This document shows positions 1 to 8,765 of a DNA stretch of 64,000 nt, piece after piece. The position numbers and the translations under genes are program-made. Within the stretch, counting starts at the first letter, position 1. Every line of letters starts with the position of its first letter. The DNA is from Luteimonas sp. BLCC-B24 (GTDB lineage Bacteria > Pseudomonadota > Gammaproteobacteria > Xanthomonadales > Xanthomonadaceae), in the NCBI RefSeq assembly GCF_028550595.1, contig NZ_JAQQGN010000004.1, positions 124,001 to 188,000 on the forward strand. Reading direction: 5' to 3'. The notes beneath the pieces are model-generated. The model ran no database searches. It saw nothing but the letters and a program-made list of their open reading frames with translations, and was not told the origin of the DNA.

Positions 1-1
1 C

Positions 2-664
2 GAACCTGCGATCGTCGCGGGCATCGCCCGTGCCTGGAAGCCCGACGACACGCGTGTGCCGTGGCAGGCCTGGGTGGACGACTATGCGCTGGTGCGTGAT
101 GCGATCGAGGCGACCTATCCCGACCAGTTCCGCGACTTCAATGCACGCCTGCACACTCCCGGTGGCTTCCCGCGCCCCATCGGCGCGCGTGAGCGGCGCT
201 GGGAAACGCCGAGCGGCAAGGCGGAATTCCACGTGCCGGGGCGCCTGTGCGCGACCGGTTTCGAGGATGCCGAGGGCCGGTTCCGCCTGCTGACCGTGCG
301 CAGCAACGACCAGTTCAATACGACGGTCTACGGCTATCGCGATCGCTTCCGCGGCATCGAAGGCACGCGTCGGGTGGTGCTGATGCACGAGGACGATATC
401 GCCGAGGCAGGCCTCACCGCCGGCGAGCAGATCGCGCTGGTCGCCGATGCCGAGGATGGGGTGGAGCGTGCGGTGGGCGGACTGCGCGTGGTGCCGTATC
501 GGGTGCCCCGCGGCTGTATCGCCGCGTACTACCCGGAATGCAATCCACTGGTGCCCGTGGCCCACCATGCGGTCGACAGCCACGTGCCGGCCGCGAAATC
601 GGTGCCGGTGCGCATTTCCCGCCGCACCGATGCGCCCGTGCCGGCGGGGCCGTCGCCCGACTGA
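2..664 (+). CDS. FdhF/YdeP family molybdopterin oxidoreductase, C-terminal part
   Basis: This is the 3' end of a gene that enters from the left edge; the frame is open from base 2 to the TGA at 662-664, giving 220 residues. The text resembles the C-terminal molybdopterin-dinucleotide-binding region of YdeP/FdhF-type oxidoreductases: a stretch with TPSGKAEF, then LTVRSNDQFNTTVYGY, then HEDDIAEAGLTAGEQI and a VPRGCIAAYYPECNPLVP segment near the end. Such proteins carry a bis-MGD cofactor. YdeP of E. coli is linked to acid resistance, and the substrate of most family members is not known. The catalytic and Fe-S parts lie outside the window, so activity cannot be judged. The gene converges on the ATP-grasp operon. 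Confidence 0.85.
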   Translation, partial: EPAIVAGIARAWKPDDTRVPWQAWVDDYALVRDAIEATYPDQFRDFNARLHTPGGFPRPIGARERRWETPSGKAEFHVPGRLCATGFEDAEGRFRLLTVRSNDQFNTTVYGYRDRFRGIEGTRRVVLMHEDDIAEAGLTAGEQIALVADAEDGVERAVGGLRVVPYRVPRGCIAAYYPECNPLVPVAHHAVDSHVPAAKSVPVRISRRTDAPVPAGPSPD

Positions 665-675
665 GCACATGGCAT

Positions 676-701
676 GCCCGGAGCGGTCAGCCGCTCCGGG
701 C
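676..701. terminator. hairpin between convergent genes
   Basis: An 11-bp perfect inverted repeat (GCCCGGAGCGG, loop TCAG, CCGCTCCGGGC) lies just after the YdeP-type stop codon and 22 bases before the end of the convergent minus-strand operon. There is no T-run on either side, so it is a probable bidirectional transcription barrier rather than a textbook intrinsic terminator. Confidence 0.55.
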
Positions 702-722
702 CGGTGATCGCGCCGGGCGCGG

Positions 723-1790
723 TCAGAGCATCGCCAGTTCGGCGTTGTCCAGCGTGCGGCCGTAGTGCGCGCGCAGGCGCAGCTTGCGCTCGAGATCGTC
801 CAGGATGTGCCCGCTGAAATCGAGTCCGGTGAGTTCTTCGACCATGTTGATGCCGCCGGGCGTGTCGACGTTCACTTCCATCAGCTTGTCGCCGACGATG
901 TCGAGGCCGACGAAGTACATGCCGTCACGGATCAGCTTGGGCGCGACCAGTTCCGCCAGGCGCAGCGCGTCCGCATCCGGCACGGCCATTTCGTATTTGC
1001 CGCCGGCGCTGATGTTGCTGCGCGCATCGCCGCTGTCGTTGTAGCGGCGGATGCAGGCATAGGTGCCGTCGACTTGCAGCGGCCGGCCGTTGAGCATCAG
1101 CAGGCGCAGGTCGCCGTCCTTCGCCTTCGGCAGGTACTCCTGCGCTATGGCGTAACCGTCCCGGGTGACGGCGTCGATCATCTGGTTGAGGTTGCCGCCA
1201 CTGTCGGGCGTGATCACGAAGACACCCTGGCCCCCCGAGCCCTGCAGCGGCTTGATCACCCCGTAGCCGTCGCGCGACTTGATGAAGGCCTTGATCTCGT
1301 CGGCATCCCGGCTGATGCAGGTGACCGGACGGACTTCTTCCGGGAAATGCTGGAAGTAGGTCTTGTTCGACGCGTCGGTGAGATGGGTGGGGTCGTTGAC
1401 CACGAGTGCGCGGCGCAGGGCGACCAGCTGCGAAAACAACAGGCCGCTCGCCGGGGCCCAGGGCCGTTCGATCATCTCGTCGGCCGGGTCACTGCGCAGC
1501 ATCAGCACGTCCAGTTCATCGACCGAGATGCGTTCGGTCACGCCGTCGGCCGCCTGGATGTCCGCCAGCAGCGCCGCGTCGTCGGCGTAGTCGGCGCCGC
1601 GCGGGCGCTTCGCACAGGCGCGCACGATGCCGCAGGCGTCGTAGGTGAAGTCGCCCAGGCCCATCAGGGCGACCTCGTGGCCACGGGCGATGGCCTTCCG
1701 CGCCAGGCGGATGGTGGTGTAGTTGTCCTGCTCGGTGGCGACGTCGTTGACGACGAAGCCCAGGCGCATCGGCGTGCGCGTTTCGGTCAT
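723..1790 (-). CDS. GshB/RimK-type ATP-grasp ligase (glutathione synthetase-like)
   Basis: A 355-residue protein with the fold signature of prokaryotic glutathione synthetase: an N-terminal pre-ATP-grasp domain (residues 8-120, RLGFVVND start), then the ATP-grasp domain with YGVIKPLQGSGGQGV (nucleotide lysine and flexible loop) and the Mg-binding end VGLDIVGDKLMEVNVDTPGG. ATP-grasp ligases join a carboxylate to an amine, with acyl phosphate as intermediate. E. coli GshB is about 316 residues, so this one is longer. It is the third gene of an operon: its ATG overlaps the stop of the QEGLA gene (ATGA). The partners, a deformylase/amidohydrolase and a metallopeptidase, are not glutathione genes, so I infer a different amide-forming role. 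True GshB function remains possible. Confidence 0.8.
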   Translation of the reverse strand: MTETRTPMRLGFVVNDVATEQDNYTTIRLARKAIARGHEVALMGLGDFTYDACGIVRACAKRPRGADYADDAALLADIQAADGVTERISVDELDVLMLRSDPADEMIERPWAPASGLLFSQLVALRRALVVNDPTHLTDASNKTYFQHFPEEVRPVTCISRDADEIKAFIKSRDGYGVIKPLQGSGGQGVFVITPDSGGNLNQMIDAVTRDGYAIAQEYLPKAKDGDLRLLMLNGRPLQVDGTYACIRRYNDSGDARSNISAGGKYEMAVPDADALRLAELVAPKLIRDGMYFVGLDIVGDKLMEVNVDTPGGINMVEELTGLDFSGHILDDLERKLRLRAHYGRTLDNAELAML

Positions 1791-3007
1791 GCGGTCTGCT
1801 CCATGGGGCGGTGCGTCTGGAAAAGATGGTCGACCGACGTTCGCCGGCAGACCTCGAGCCGGTCGTGGAAATCCTCGGCGGCGGCGTATCGGGGGAGCAG
1901 GTCGGGCGGCACGATCCAGCCTTCGTCGAGCAGCGTGTCCAGCTGCTCGAGATGGGGCAGGGCGAACTTGCCGAGAAACAGCGCGTCGAACTCGCCGCCG
2001 GCTTCGAGGTAGACCAGCAGGTCGCGCAGTCCGCGCAGGTACACCGCGTCCTTGGTCAGGCCGCCGCCGCGGCGCGCGCGTACGGCGACGTCGAAGGCAT
2101 CGTCGGTCGGCAGGCCGTGGGCTTCGTGCAGGCAGGCGAAGATCGCCGGGAGACGTTGGCCCTCCGCCGCCATCGCGGCTGCCACCACGCGTGCGGCGAG
2201 CACCCGCAGGCGTTCGCCCGGCAGATACCCGGCGAGAAATTCGGAAAGCACGCCCAGCCCCTCCTGCATGGGGTCGTAGCCGGCGAGGCCGACCTCGAGC
2301 TGCCGCAGGGCCTGGCGGCGCCCGTTGTGGCGGGTGACGACATGCGTGCCGATTTCATGCTGGATCAGCGGATCGATGCGCGCACGCGGCAGGCGGATGT
2401 TGCCGTCGATGTAGAACGTGCCGTGGGACACCATGAGCATCGAATTGATGTCGGTATCGATCACCACATCGATATGGAAATCCGGAGCCTGGGCGCGGTA
2501 CCAGGCGATTTCCGCCTCGACGGCGCAGCGCATCTCGTCGATGCCCGCATCCGCCACGAGCGGATCACCGTCGGGAACGTGATCCAGAATGCGCTCGGCC
2601 AGCGCGAGCAACTCCGGCTCGACCGCGCCGAACAGGGCCACGCTGGCATCGACGAAGCCGGGCTGGTCACGCTGTTCGACCAGATCGATCATGCGCGCGA
2701 GTTCCTGCTGCTTTTCCGTCAACAGGCTGCGCAATGCGGGAACATCGATCTCGGCAAGGGGCAGCGCGGCGAGTTCGCCCCGGAGCGCCGCGAGATCGTC
2801 GTCGAGATCGAGATAGCGCAGCGGCGGCTCGTGTCGTCGACCTCCCGCGTCGAAGGCGCGCCACAGCGCATCGCCGTCGAGCGGCGACAGGGCCACGAGC
2901 CAGTCGAGCCGGGCATCCAGGCGCGCGAGGACGGCATCCACGTGCGCCGCGGCGGCCGGCAGCGGCCGCGCCTCGGGCCGCAGGCGGTTGCGGGTGCGGC
3001 CGGTCAT
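1787..3007 (-). CDS. QEGLA-motif zinc metallopeptidase-like protein (DUF1704)
   Basis: A 406-residue member of the family annotated as flavohemoglobin expression-modulating QEGLA motif protein (DUF1704), related to eukaryotic MATCAP tyrosine carboxypeptidases. The zinc site is visible as H217-E218-x3-H222 (HEIGTH), and the name motif QEGLG at 248-252 is followed by SE at 255-256, a likely third ligand region. There is no signal peptide, so it is expected to be cytosolic. I chose the ATG at 3007 because it overlaps the stop of the amidohydrolase (ATGA) and keeps the family's usual length; a longer open frame continues upstream only inside that gene. The bacterial substrate is unknown; its neighbours suggest a peptide or glutamate derivative. 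Confidence 0.85.
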   Translation of the reverse strand: MTGRTRNRLRPEARPLPAAAAHVDAVLARLDARLDWLVALSPLDGDALWRAFDAGGRRHEPPLRYLDLDDDLAALRGELAALPLAEIDVPALRSLLTEKQQELARMIDLVEQRDQPGFVDASVALFGAVEPELLALAERILDHVPDGDPLVADAGIDEMRCAVEAEIAWYRAQAPDFHIDVVIDTDINSMLMVSHGTFYIDGNIRLPRARIDPLIQHEIGTHVVTRHNGRRQALRQLEVGLAGYDPMQEGLGVLSEFLAGYLPGERLRVLAARVVAAAMAAEGQRLPAIFACLHEAHGLPTDDAFDVAVRARRGGGLTKDAVYLRGLRDLLVYLEAGGEFDALFLGKFALPHLEQLDTLLDEGWIVPPDLLPRYAAAEDFHDRLEVCRRTSVDHLFQTHRPMEQTA

Positions 3008-3861
3008 GCGAGGAATTCCGGACGCACCGCGTCGACCGCGTGCTGCAGACCATCGCGCAGCGCGTACAGCGCCGGGATGTCGGCCTGGCCGCTCCATTCG
3101 TCCATGAAGATCTTCTTGTACTCGGGCGAAATCGTGCACACCCGCTCGCCCCAATGCGCATACACCCACTCGGGAAAATGGCCGCCGGTCGGAAAGCGCA
3201 CGTTGCAGCGCACGTCGGGCAGCGCGCCGCGCACCGGATGCCGGCGCAGCACGTTGGCGAACCGCCGCGCGGTGTCGCCCCAGCGGTCGGGATCGAGCGT
3301 CGTGATGCCGAGTTCGATGTCCGGATTGCCGGCCGCGTCGGCCGGCGCGGCATCGGGGCCGTCGCGGCGGTGGTTGTAGCTGTGGATGTCGACCAGCAGC
3401 GCGCAGCCCCAGCGTTCCACGGTGCGGTCGATGAGTTCGCCCATCATCGCGTAGAAGCGGTCGTAGAGCGCCAGCGATGCGGCGCGCTCGGCGTCTTCGA
3501 GCGGTCCGTTCCAGACCTGCAGCCCCCAGCTGGCCTCGGGCGTCTCGTAGATGCATCCGGCGCGGGGCCGGTTGAGATCCACCTCGAAACGCGAAGTGCG
3601 CACCCGGAGCCGGGCGTCGCCGACCTGGGTGAGCAGACTGGTGAGCGGGTCTTCCTCGCGCCAGCGCGACTGTTCGTCGAGCGCGATGTGGTGCCGAAGC
3701 GCGGGACGCAGCGTGTGGCCGTCGTGGATCGCGGTCGCGATCACCGGGCCGTCGGATACGGTGAGATCCCAGGCGTCCTCACGCAGGCGCAGCGCCGGCG
3801 GCGTGGTGTCGGTGAGAACGGCTTCGGAGTGGGGGCGTCGGGCATCGGGGGCGTCTGACAT
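3004..3861 (-). CDS. N-formylglutamate amidohydrolase family protein
   Basis: A 285-residue zinc-amidohydrolase of the N-formylglutamate amidohydrolase family (HutG-type deformylases). Visible family features are a basic region RTSRFEVDLNRPR that fits substrate carboxylate binding, and LVDIHSYNHRR, which carries a metal-ligand Asp/His pair. In histidine degradation such enzymes release formate from N-formylglutamate, but no hut genes are nearby. It is the first gene of the three-gene operon and overlaps the QEGLA gene by 4 bases. The start is uncertain: ATG 3861 gives MSDAPDARR; an ATG nine bases upstream (3870) is equally possible, and neither has a strong ribosome-binding site. Confidence 0.82.
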   Translation of the reverse strand: MSDAPDARRPHSEAVLTDTTPPALRLREDAWDLTVSDGPVIATAIHDGHTLRPALRHHIALDEQSRWREEDPLTSLLTQVGDARLRVRTSRFEVDLNRPRAGCIYETPEASWGLQVWNGPLEDAERAASLALYDRFYAMMGELIDRTVERWGCALLVDIHSYNHRRDGPDAAPADAAGNPDIELGITTLDPDRWGDTARRFANVLRRHPVRGALPDVRCNVRFPTGGHFPEWVYAHWGERVCTISPEYKKIFMDEWSGQADIPALYALRDGLQHAVDAVRPEFLA

Positions 3862-4012
3862 GGTGCGCATGCTCGCAACGCGGCAATGATGTGGACGTGA
3901 CCGGACGTGCCGCGACGCTTGACGTCGCGTTAACCCGTCCATCGCCTGCGCCATTGCCGCGCGGCACGCCGCTCGTTAAGGTCGCGGGCCATCGATTCCG
4001 TTGTGAGCGCCC

Positions 4013-6157
4013 ATGCCGCCTCGTCGCCTGCTCGCCGCTGCCCTGCTCATGGGCCTGTTCACCACGGCGGCACAGGCCGACGAGGGCATGTGGATGCCGG
4101 GGCAGCTGTCCGACATCGCCGCGCCGATGCGGGCCGCCGGCTTCCGGGGCGATGTGCGCACGCTTGCCGACGTCACCCGGCCGCCGCTGAGTGCGGTGGT
4201 GCGCGCGGGCGGCGGCACCGGCGCGTTCGTGTCCGGCGACGGCCTGCTGCTGACCAATCACCACGTCGCCTACGGCGTGATCCAGTACAACAGCCGCCCC
4301 GAGCGCGACATCATCGAGGGCGGCTTCATCGCCGCGGGCCGCAGCGACGAGCGGCCGTCGAACCCGGATTTCCGCGTGCTGGTGACGGTGGGCTTCGACC
4401 GGGTGACCGACACCGTGCTCGAGGCCGCACGCGGCTTGCAGGGACGCGCCTATTTCGATGCGGTCGATGCCGCCAGCAAGCGCATCGTGGCCGACTGCGA
4501 GCAGGCCGGCGACGTGCGCTGCAGCGTGGCGAACATGTACTACGGCACCGATTTCTACCGCATCCGCCAGCTCGAACTGCGCGACGTGCGCCTGGTCTAC
4601 GCGCCGCCGCGCGCGATCGGCAATTACGGCGACGAGATCGACAATTTCATGTGGCCGCGGCACACCGGCGATTTCACGCTGCTGCGGGCCTACGTGTCGC
4701 CCGACGGTCGGCCCGCCGACTACAGCCCGTACAACGTGCCGTACGCGCCGCCGGCGCATCTGCAGATCGCACGCACGGGCCTGCACGCGGGTGATTTCGC
4801 GATGCTGGCCGGATATCCGGGGGTGACCTTCCGCCATCGCACGGCCGACGAGTTCGAGGCCCAGGTGACGCGCACGCTGCCGCAGCGGGTTGCGGTGTTC
4901 GACGCGCTGATCGCGGCGGTGGAGCAGGCCGGGCAGGGCGACGCCGATGTGCGGACGCGTTACGCCGCCCAGTTGCAGTCGTTGAAGAACAACCGCAAGC
5001 GTGCCGCCGGCGAGCTCGAGGGACTGCGGCGCAGCGATGCCGTCACCCAGCGACGCGAGGACGAGCGCGCGATGCTCGCCGCCACGCCCGCGGCGACGCG
5101 GGGCGAGATCGACGCGTTGCGCACCGTGCTGGCCGAGGGCGACGCGATGGGCGAGCGCGATCTTCTGCTTGGCCTCGTCGCCAGCCAGACCCAGTTGATG
5201 CGCGCGGCCCTGCTGCTCGAGCGCCTGCGGCTGGAATCGGCCCGGCCCGACGGCGAACGCGAGACCGGCTACCAGCGCCGGGATCACGCCCTGATCGAGG
5301 GTGTGTTGCGCCAGGCCCAGCGCCGGTATGCGCCCGCTGCGGAAAAGGCGCTGATGACCGTGCTGATCGGCCGGTACCAGCAGTTGCCCGACGCGCAGCG
5401 CCTGCCGGCGTTCGACGCCGCGTTCGGGCGCACGCCCGAGTCGCTGGCGCGTGCGCTGGATACGCTGTACGCCGGCACCCGGCTCGGCGACGAGGCCGAG
5501 CGCCTGTCGCGTTTCGCGGCCGCGCGCGACGGTCGGGCGCTGGCGGACGATCCGCTGATCGCGCTGGCCGGGCCCCTGGTGGCGGCGCAACTCGAGATCG
5601 AACACGCGCGCAAGAGCCGCGACGGCGAGCAGCTGCGCCTGCGCCCGGCCTACATGCAGGCGTTGTTCGCATGGCGCGCATCGCAGGGGCGGGCGGTGTA
5701 TCCCGATGCCAATGGCACGCTGCGGGTGAGCTACGGACGGGTCGAAGCCCTGTCGCCGCGCGATGCGGTGACCTACGCGCCGGTGACGACGGTCGCCGGC
5801 ATCGTCGAAAAGCACACCGGACAGGCGCCGTTCGATGCACCGCGTCCGCTGCTCGACGCGATCGCCCGCGGCGACTTCACCGGCACCGACGAGCCCAGCC
5901 TGGGCACGCAGCCGGTGAATTTCCTCACCAATCTCGACACCACGGGCGGCAACTCCGGCTCGCCGGTGCTGAACGCGCGCGGGGAACTGGTGGGCCTGAA
6001 CTTCGACAGCAACTGGGAGTCGGTCAGCGCCAGCTGGTGGTTCGATCCGCGGCTGAAACGTGCCATCCACGTCGACATGCGCTACATGCGCTGGCTGATG
6101 GCCGAGGTCTATCCGGCGCCGGCGCTGCTGGAGGAAATGGGCCTGCCCGCACGATGA
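4013..6157 (+). CDS. S46 family serine dipeptidyl peptidase (DPP7/DPP11-like)
   Basis: A 714-residue exported protease that removes dipeptides from peptide N-termini. A signal peptide covers residues 1-22 (cleavage after AQA). Family S46 motifs are present: TNHHVAYG at 81-88 with the catalytic His (83 or 84), the DNFMWPRHTGDF block with the catalytic Asp, and GGNSGSP with nucleophile Ser648. The residue 18 positions after that serine (the site numbered 673 in Porphyromonas enzymes, Gly in DPP7 and Arg in DPP11) is Ser666 here, in FDSNW, so hydrophobic versus acidic P1 preference cannot be assigned. Length matches the family (about 700-720). Expected location is the periplasm, where it would supply dipeptides. 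Confidence 0.93.
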   Translation: MPPRRLLAAALLMGLFTTAAQADEGMWMPGQLSDIAAPMRAAGFRGDVRTLADVTRPPLSAVVRAGGGTGAFVSGDGLLLTNHHVAYGVIQYNSRPERDIIEGGFIAAGRSDERPSNPDFRVLVTVGFDRVTDTVLEAARGLQGRAYFDAVDAASKRIVADCEQAGDVRCSVANMYYGTDFYRIRQLELRDVRLVYAPPRAIGNYGDEIDNFMWPRHTGDFTLLRAYVSPDGRPADYSPYNVPYAPPAHLQIARTGLHAGDFAMLAGYPGVTFRHRTADEFEAQVTRTLPQRVAVFDALIAAVEQAGQGDADVRTRYAAQLQSLKNNRKRAAGELEGLRRSDAVTQRREDERAMLAATPAATRGEIDALRTVLAEGDAMGERDLLLGLVASQTQLMRAALLLERLRLESARPDGERETGYQRRDHALIEGVLRQAQRRYAPAAEKALMTVLIGRYQQLPDAQRLPAFDAAFGRTPESLARALDTLYAGTRLGDEAERLSRFAAARDGRALADDPLIALAGPLVAAQLEIEHARKSRDGEQLRLRPAYMQALFAWRASQGRAVYPDANGTLRVSYGRVEALSPRDAVTYAPVTTVAGIVEKHTGQAPFDAPRPLLDAIARGDFTGTDEPSLGTQPVNFLTNLDTTGGNSGSPVLNARGELVGLNFDSNWESVSASWWFDPRLKRAIHVDMRYMRWLMAEVYPAPALLEEMGLPAR

Positions 6158-6176
6158 ACGCCGGCGGCGCCGCTCC

Positions 6177-7058
6177 GTGACGCGCGCGCGCCTGCCGCCC
6201 CGCGACGGCGTGCCGGCCAGTCGTCTGCAACTGCCGCCGGGCGAGTGGCGCACGGTGCTGGAGGCGCTGTGCGCGCGGTTCCCGGCGATTCCGCGTGCCA
6301 CGTGGATCGACCGTTTCGCGCGCGGGCGGGTACTCGGCGGCGACGGCGCGGCCTTGGACGTGGACGCGCCCTACCGCGTGGGTCTGGAGGTCGGCTATTA
6401 CCGGGAGGTTGCGCAGGAGCCGGTGATCGACGCCGAGGCCCAGGTGCTGCATCTCGATGCGCACCTGCTGGTGGCCGACAAGCCGCACGGCCTGCCAGTG
6501 GTGCCGTCGGGCGGCTTCGTCGAACAGACACTGTTGACGCGTCTGATGCGCACGCACGGCGTGCCGGATCTCGTGCCGCTGCACCGGCTGGACCGGGCCA
6601 CCGCCGGCCTGGTCCTGTTCTCGGTGAATCCGGCGAGTCGCGGCGCCTACCAGGCTCTGTTCCGCGACCGGCGCATCGACAAACGTTACGAGGCGCTGGC
6701 GCCGCCGCTGCCCGGTCAGGTGTTTCCGCTGCGCCGGTGCAGCCGCATCGAACGCGGCACGCCGTTCTTCCGCATGCAGGAAACCGCGGGCGACGCCAAC
6801 AGCGAGACCGGTATCGACGTCATCGAACGCGGCGCCGAGGTCTGGCGCTATGCGCTGGCCCCGGTGACCGGGCGCAAACACCAGTTGCGTGTGCACATGG
6901 CGGCGCTGGGCGCGCCGATCCTCCACGACCCCTGGTATCCCGAACTGCGCGAGCAGGTGGACACACCGTTGCGGCTGCTGGCCCGCAGCCTCGCCTTCGT
7001 GGATCCGCTGGACGGCACGGCGCGCCGGTTCGAATCGGGACAGGCCCTGGCGCTCTGA
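6177..7058 (+). CDS. RluA-family pseudouridine synthase
   Basis: A 293-residue protein with the RluA catalytic block PLHRLDRATAGLVLF (catalytic Asp in HRLD), followed by KRYEAL and the C-terminal GRKHQLRVHMAALG block. RluA-type enzymes isomerise uridine to pseudouridine in rRNA or tRNA; the exact target cannot be read from sequence. The start is GTG at 6177, 19 bases after the peptidase stop, and no in-frame ATG precedes the conserved core. Residues 1-95 are N-terminal to the catalytic domain and do not show a clear S4 domain. The gene converges on the flavoprotein gene downstream. Confidence 0.88.
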   Translation: MTRARLPPRDGVPASRLQLPPGEWRTVLEALCARFPAIPRATWIDRFARGRVLGGDGAALDVDAPYRVGLEVGYYREVAQEPVIDAEAQVLHLDAHLLVADKPHGLPVVPSGGFVEQTLLTRLMRTHGVPDLVPLHRLDRATAGLVLFSVNPASRGAYQALFRDRRIDKRYEALAPPLPGQVFPLRRCSRIERGTPFFRMQETAGDANSETGIDVIERGAEVWRYALAPVTGRKHQLRVHMAALGAPILHDPWYPELREQVDTPLRLLARSLAFVDPLDGTARRFESGQALAL

Positions 7059-7086
7059 GCCACGCCGCGCGTGACGCAGGCGCCGC

Positions 7087-8340
7087 TCAGGCGCGGGCGG
7101 CCAACCAGTCGATCGCGCCGTGCGCCGCCACCCGGGCGCTCGCATAACAGGCCGTGAGCAGGTAGCCGCCGGTCGGCGCTTCCCAGTCGAGCATTTCGCC
7201 GGCGACGAAGGTGCCGGGACGGCGTCGCAGCATCAGCGCATCATCGAGCGCGTCGAGGCGCACGCCGCCGGCGGTGCTGATGGCCTCGGCCACCGGTCGC
7301 GCCGCCTGCAGCCGCAGCGGCAGCCGCTTGATGGCCGCGGCGACCCGGGCGGGATCCTCGAAGGCCTCGCGGGGCAGCCGTTCGAACAGCAGCGCGCTCT
7401 TGGCCGCGTCCAGGCCGGAGGCGCGGCGCAGGTGTTCCCCGATGCTGCGCCGGCCGCGCGGGCGCTGCAGCGCGGCCTGCAGGCGGTCGGGGTCGCGCCC
7501 GGGCGCCAGGTCCAGCGTGAGCGTCGCCGCGCCGTCGCGCGCGATCGCGTCTCGCAGATCCGCTGCGGCAGCGTACACCGCGCTGCCCTCGATGCCGGTG
7601 GCGGTGAGTACGCATTCGCCCTGCAGCGCGCGCGCGCGGCCCGCGACATCGCACCAGTGCAGCACCACGGGTTTCAACGGCGCGCCGGCGTGGCGTTCGA
7701 CCAGATGCGTGCTCCAGTCGACGTCGAAGCCGCAGTTGGCCGGTACCAGCGGCGCCACGTCCACGCCTTGCGCCTGCAGCACCGGCACCCAGGCGCCGTC
7801 CGAGCCGAGCTCCGGCCAGCTGGCGCCGCCCAGGGCGAGCACGCCGGCGTCGGCGGCGTGCAGCCGCTCTCCCGCAGGCGTCGCGAACCGCAGGCGCCCG
7901 TCGGCCTCCCAGCCCGTCCAGCGGTGATGCACGTGGAAGCGCACCCCGGCATCGCGCAGGGCGCGGACCCAGCCGCGCAACAGGGGCGCGGCCTTGAGGT
8001 CGACCGGGAACACCCGACCGGAACTGCCGACGAAGGTCTCGACCCCGCGTGCGGCCGCCCAGGCGCGCAGCGCCGGGGCGTCGAACCCGTCCAGCCAGCG
8101 TGCGACGTCGTGCTGGCGCTCCCGGTAGCGCGCATCGAAGGCCGGGCGCGCCTCGGAGTGGGTGAGGTTGAGTCCGCCCTTGCCGGCAATGAGGAACTTG
8201 CGGCCCACCGAGCCCTTGGCGTCGAACAGGTCGACCTGCAAGCCGGCAGCGCATGCGATTTCAGCGACGAACAGGCCGGCCGGTCCACCGCCCACGATGG
8301 CGAGGCGGGCAGGCGAGGGGCGGGGCGGAACGTTCGACAT
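7087..8340 (-). CDS. BaiN/HI0933-like NAD(P)/FAD-dependent oxidoreductase
   Basis: A 417-residue flavoprotein. The FAD dinucleotide-binding fold begins at residue 12 with LAIVGGGPAGLFVAE, followed by GRKFLIAGKGGLNLTHSE, the signature of the HI0933/YhiN (BaiN) family. A second cofactor-binding stretch near the C-terminus reads GTFVAGEMLDWEAPTGGYLLTACYASARVA. The chosen ATG at 8340 follows a GGCGGG sequence; the open frame extends upstream to 8445 but without family-like residues. Most members lack a defined substrate, so only a general redox role can be assigned. Confidence 0.88.
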   Translation of the reverse strand: MSNVPPRPSPARLAIVGGGPAGLFVAEIACAAGLQVDLFDAKGSVGRKFLIAGKGGLNLTHSEARPAFDARYRERQHDVARWLDGFDAPALRAWAAARGVETFVGSSGRVFPVDLKAAPLLRGWVRALRDAGVRFHVHHRWTGWEADGRLRFATPAGERLHAADAGVLALGGASWPELGSDGAWVPVLQAQGVDVAPLVPANCGFDVDWSTHLVERHAGAPLKPVVLHWCDVAGRARALQGECVLTATGIEGSAVYAAAADLRDAIARDGAATLTLDLAPGRDPDRLQAALQRPRGRRSIGEHLRRASGLDAAKSALLFERLPREAFEDPARVAAAIKRLPLRLQAARPVAEAISTAGGVRLDALDDALMLRRRPGTFVAGEMLDWEAPTGGYLLTACYASARVAAHGAIDWLAARA

Positions 8341-8437
8341 CCCGCCATTATGCCGGCGCGCCCCGCACTCATCCGGCGGCCACGCATGCGCTGCTAGCGT
8401 CGCGGTTCGGAAACAGCAGAACGCGCAGGAGCCCATC

Positions 8438-8701
8438 ATGGCCACCGGCTGGGCCGGCGATACCGCCGTGCAGGATCAGATCGACGCGACCGTGGAAGAC
8501 GCCATCAAGCGCGCGCGCAGCCAGCTGCGCAGCGGGCCGGGGCTGACGCATTGCGAGGAATGCGATGCGGCGATCCCCGAAGCGCGCCGACGCGCGGTGC
8601 CGGGCGTGCGTCTGTGCGTCGAATGCCAGGCCCTGCACGACGAGGACGCGGCCAGCACCGGGTACAACCGGCGCGGCAGCAAGGACAGCCAGCTGCGCTG
8701 A
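8438..8701 (+). CDS. DksA/TraR-type C4 zinc finger protein
   Basis: A small 87-residue protein with one zinc finger, CEECDAAIPEARRRA then RLCVECQ, giving a Cys4 site typical of the DksA/TraR superfamily (YbiI-like short forms). The N-terminal half (TVEDAIKRARSQL) is predicted helical but far shorter than the coiled coil of true DksA, so it may act on RNA polymerase in a limited way or not at all. ATG 8438 is preceded by GCAGGAG at a good distance. It is expressed away from the flavoprotein gene, which is divergent. Confidence 0.85.
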   Translation: MATGWAGDTAVQDQIDATVEDAIKRARSQLRSGPGLTHCEECDAAIPEARRRAVPGVRLCVECQALHDEDAASTGYNRRGSKDSQLR

Positions 8702-8765
8702 CGCGGGTTTGCGCCCGGCCGGGCGGCTGTCTACCGTGGCGGTCCCACCGACTGGAGACGCACGG

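Noticed and set aside
3779-6301. 840-codon open frame antisense to the S46 peptidase
   Set aside because: The translation is rich in His, Arg and Gln with no domain, and the plus-strand peptidase has every family motif.
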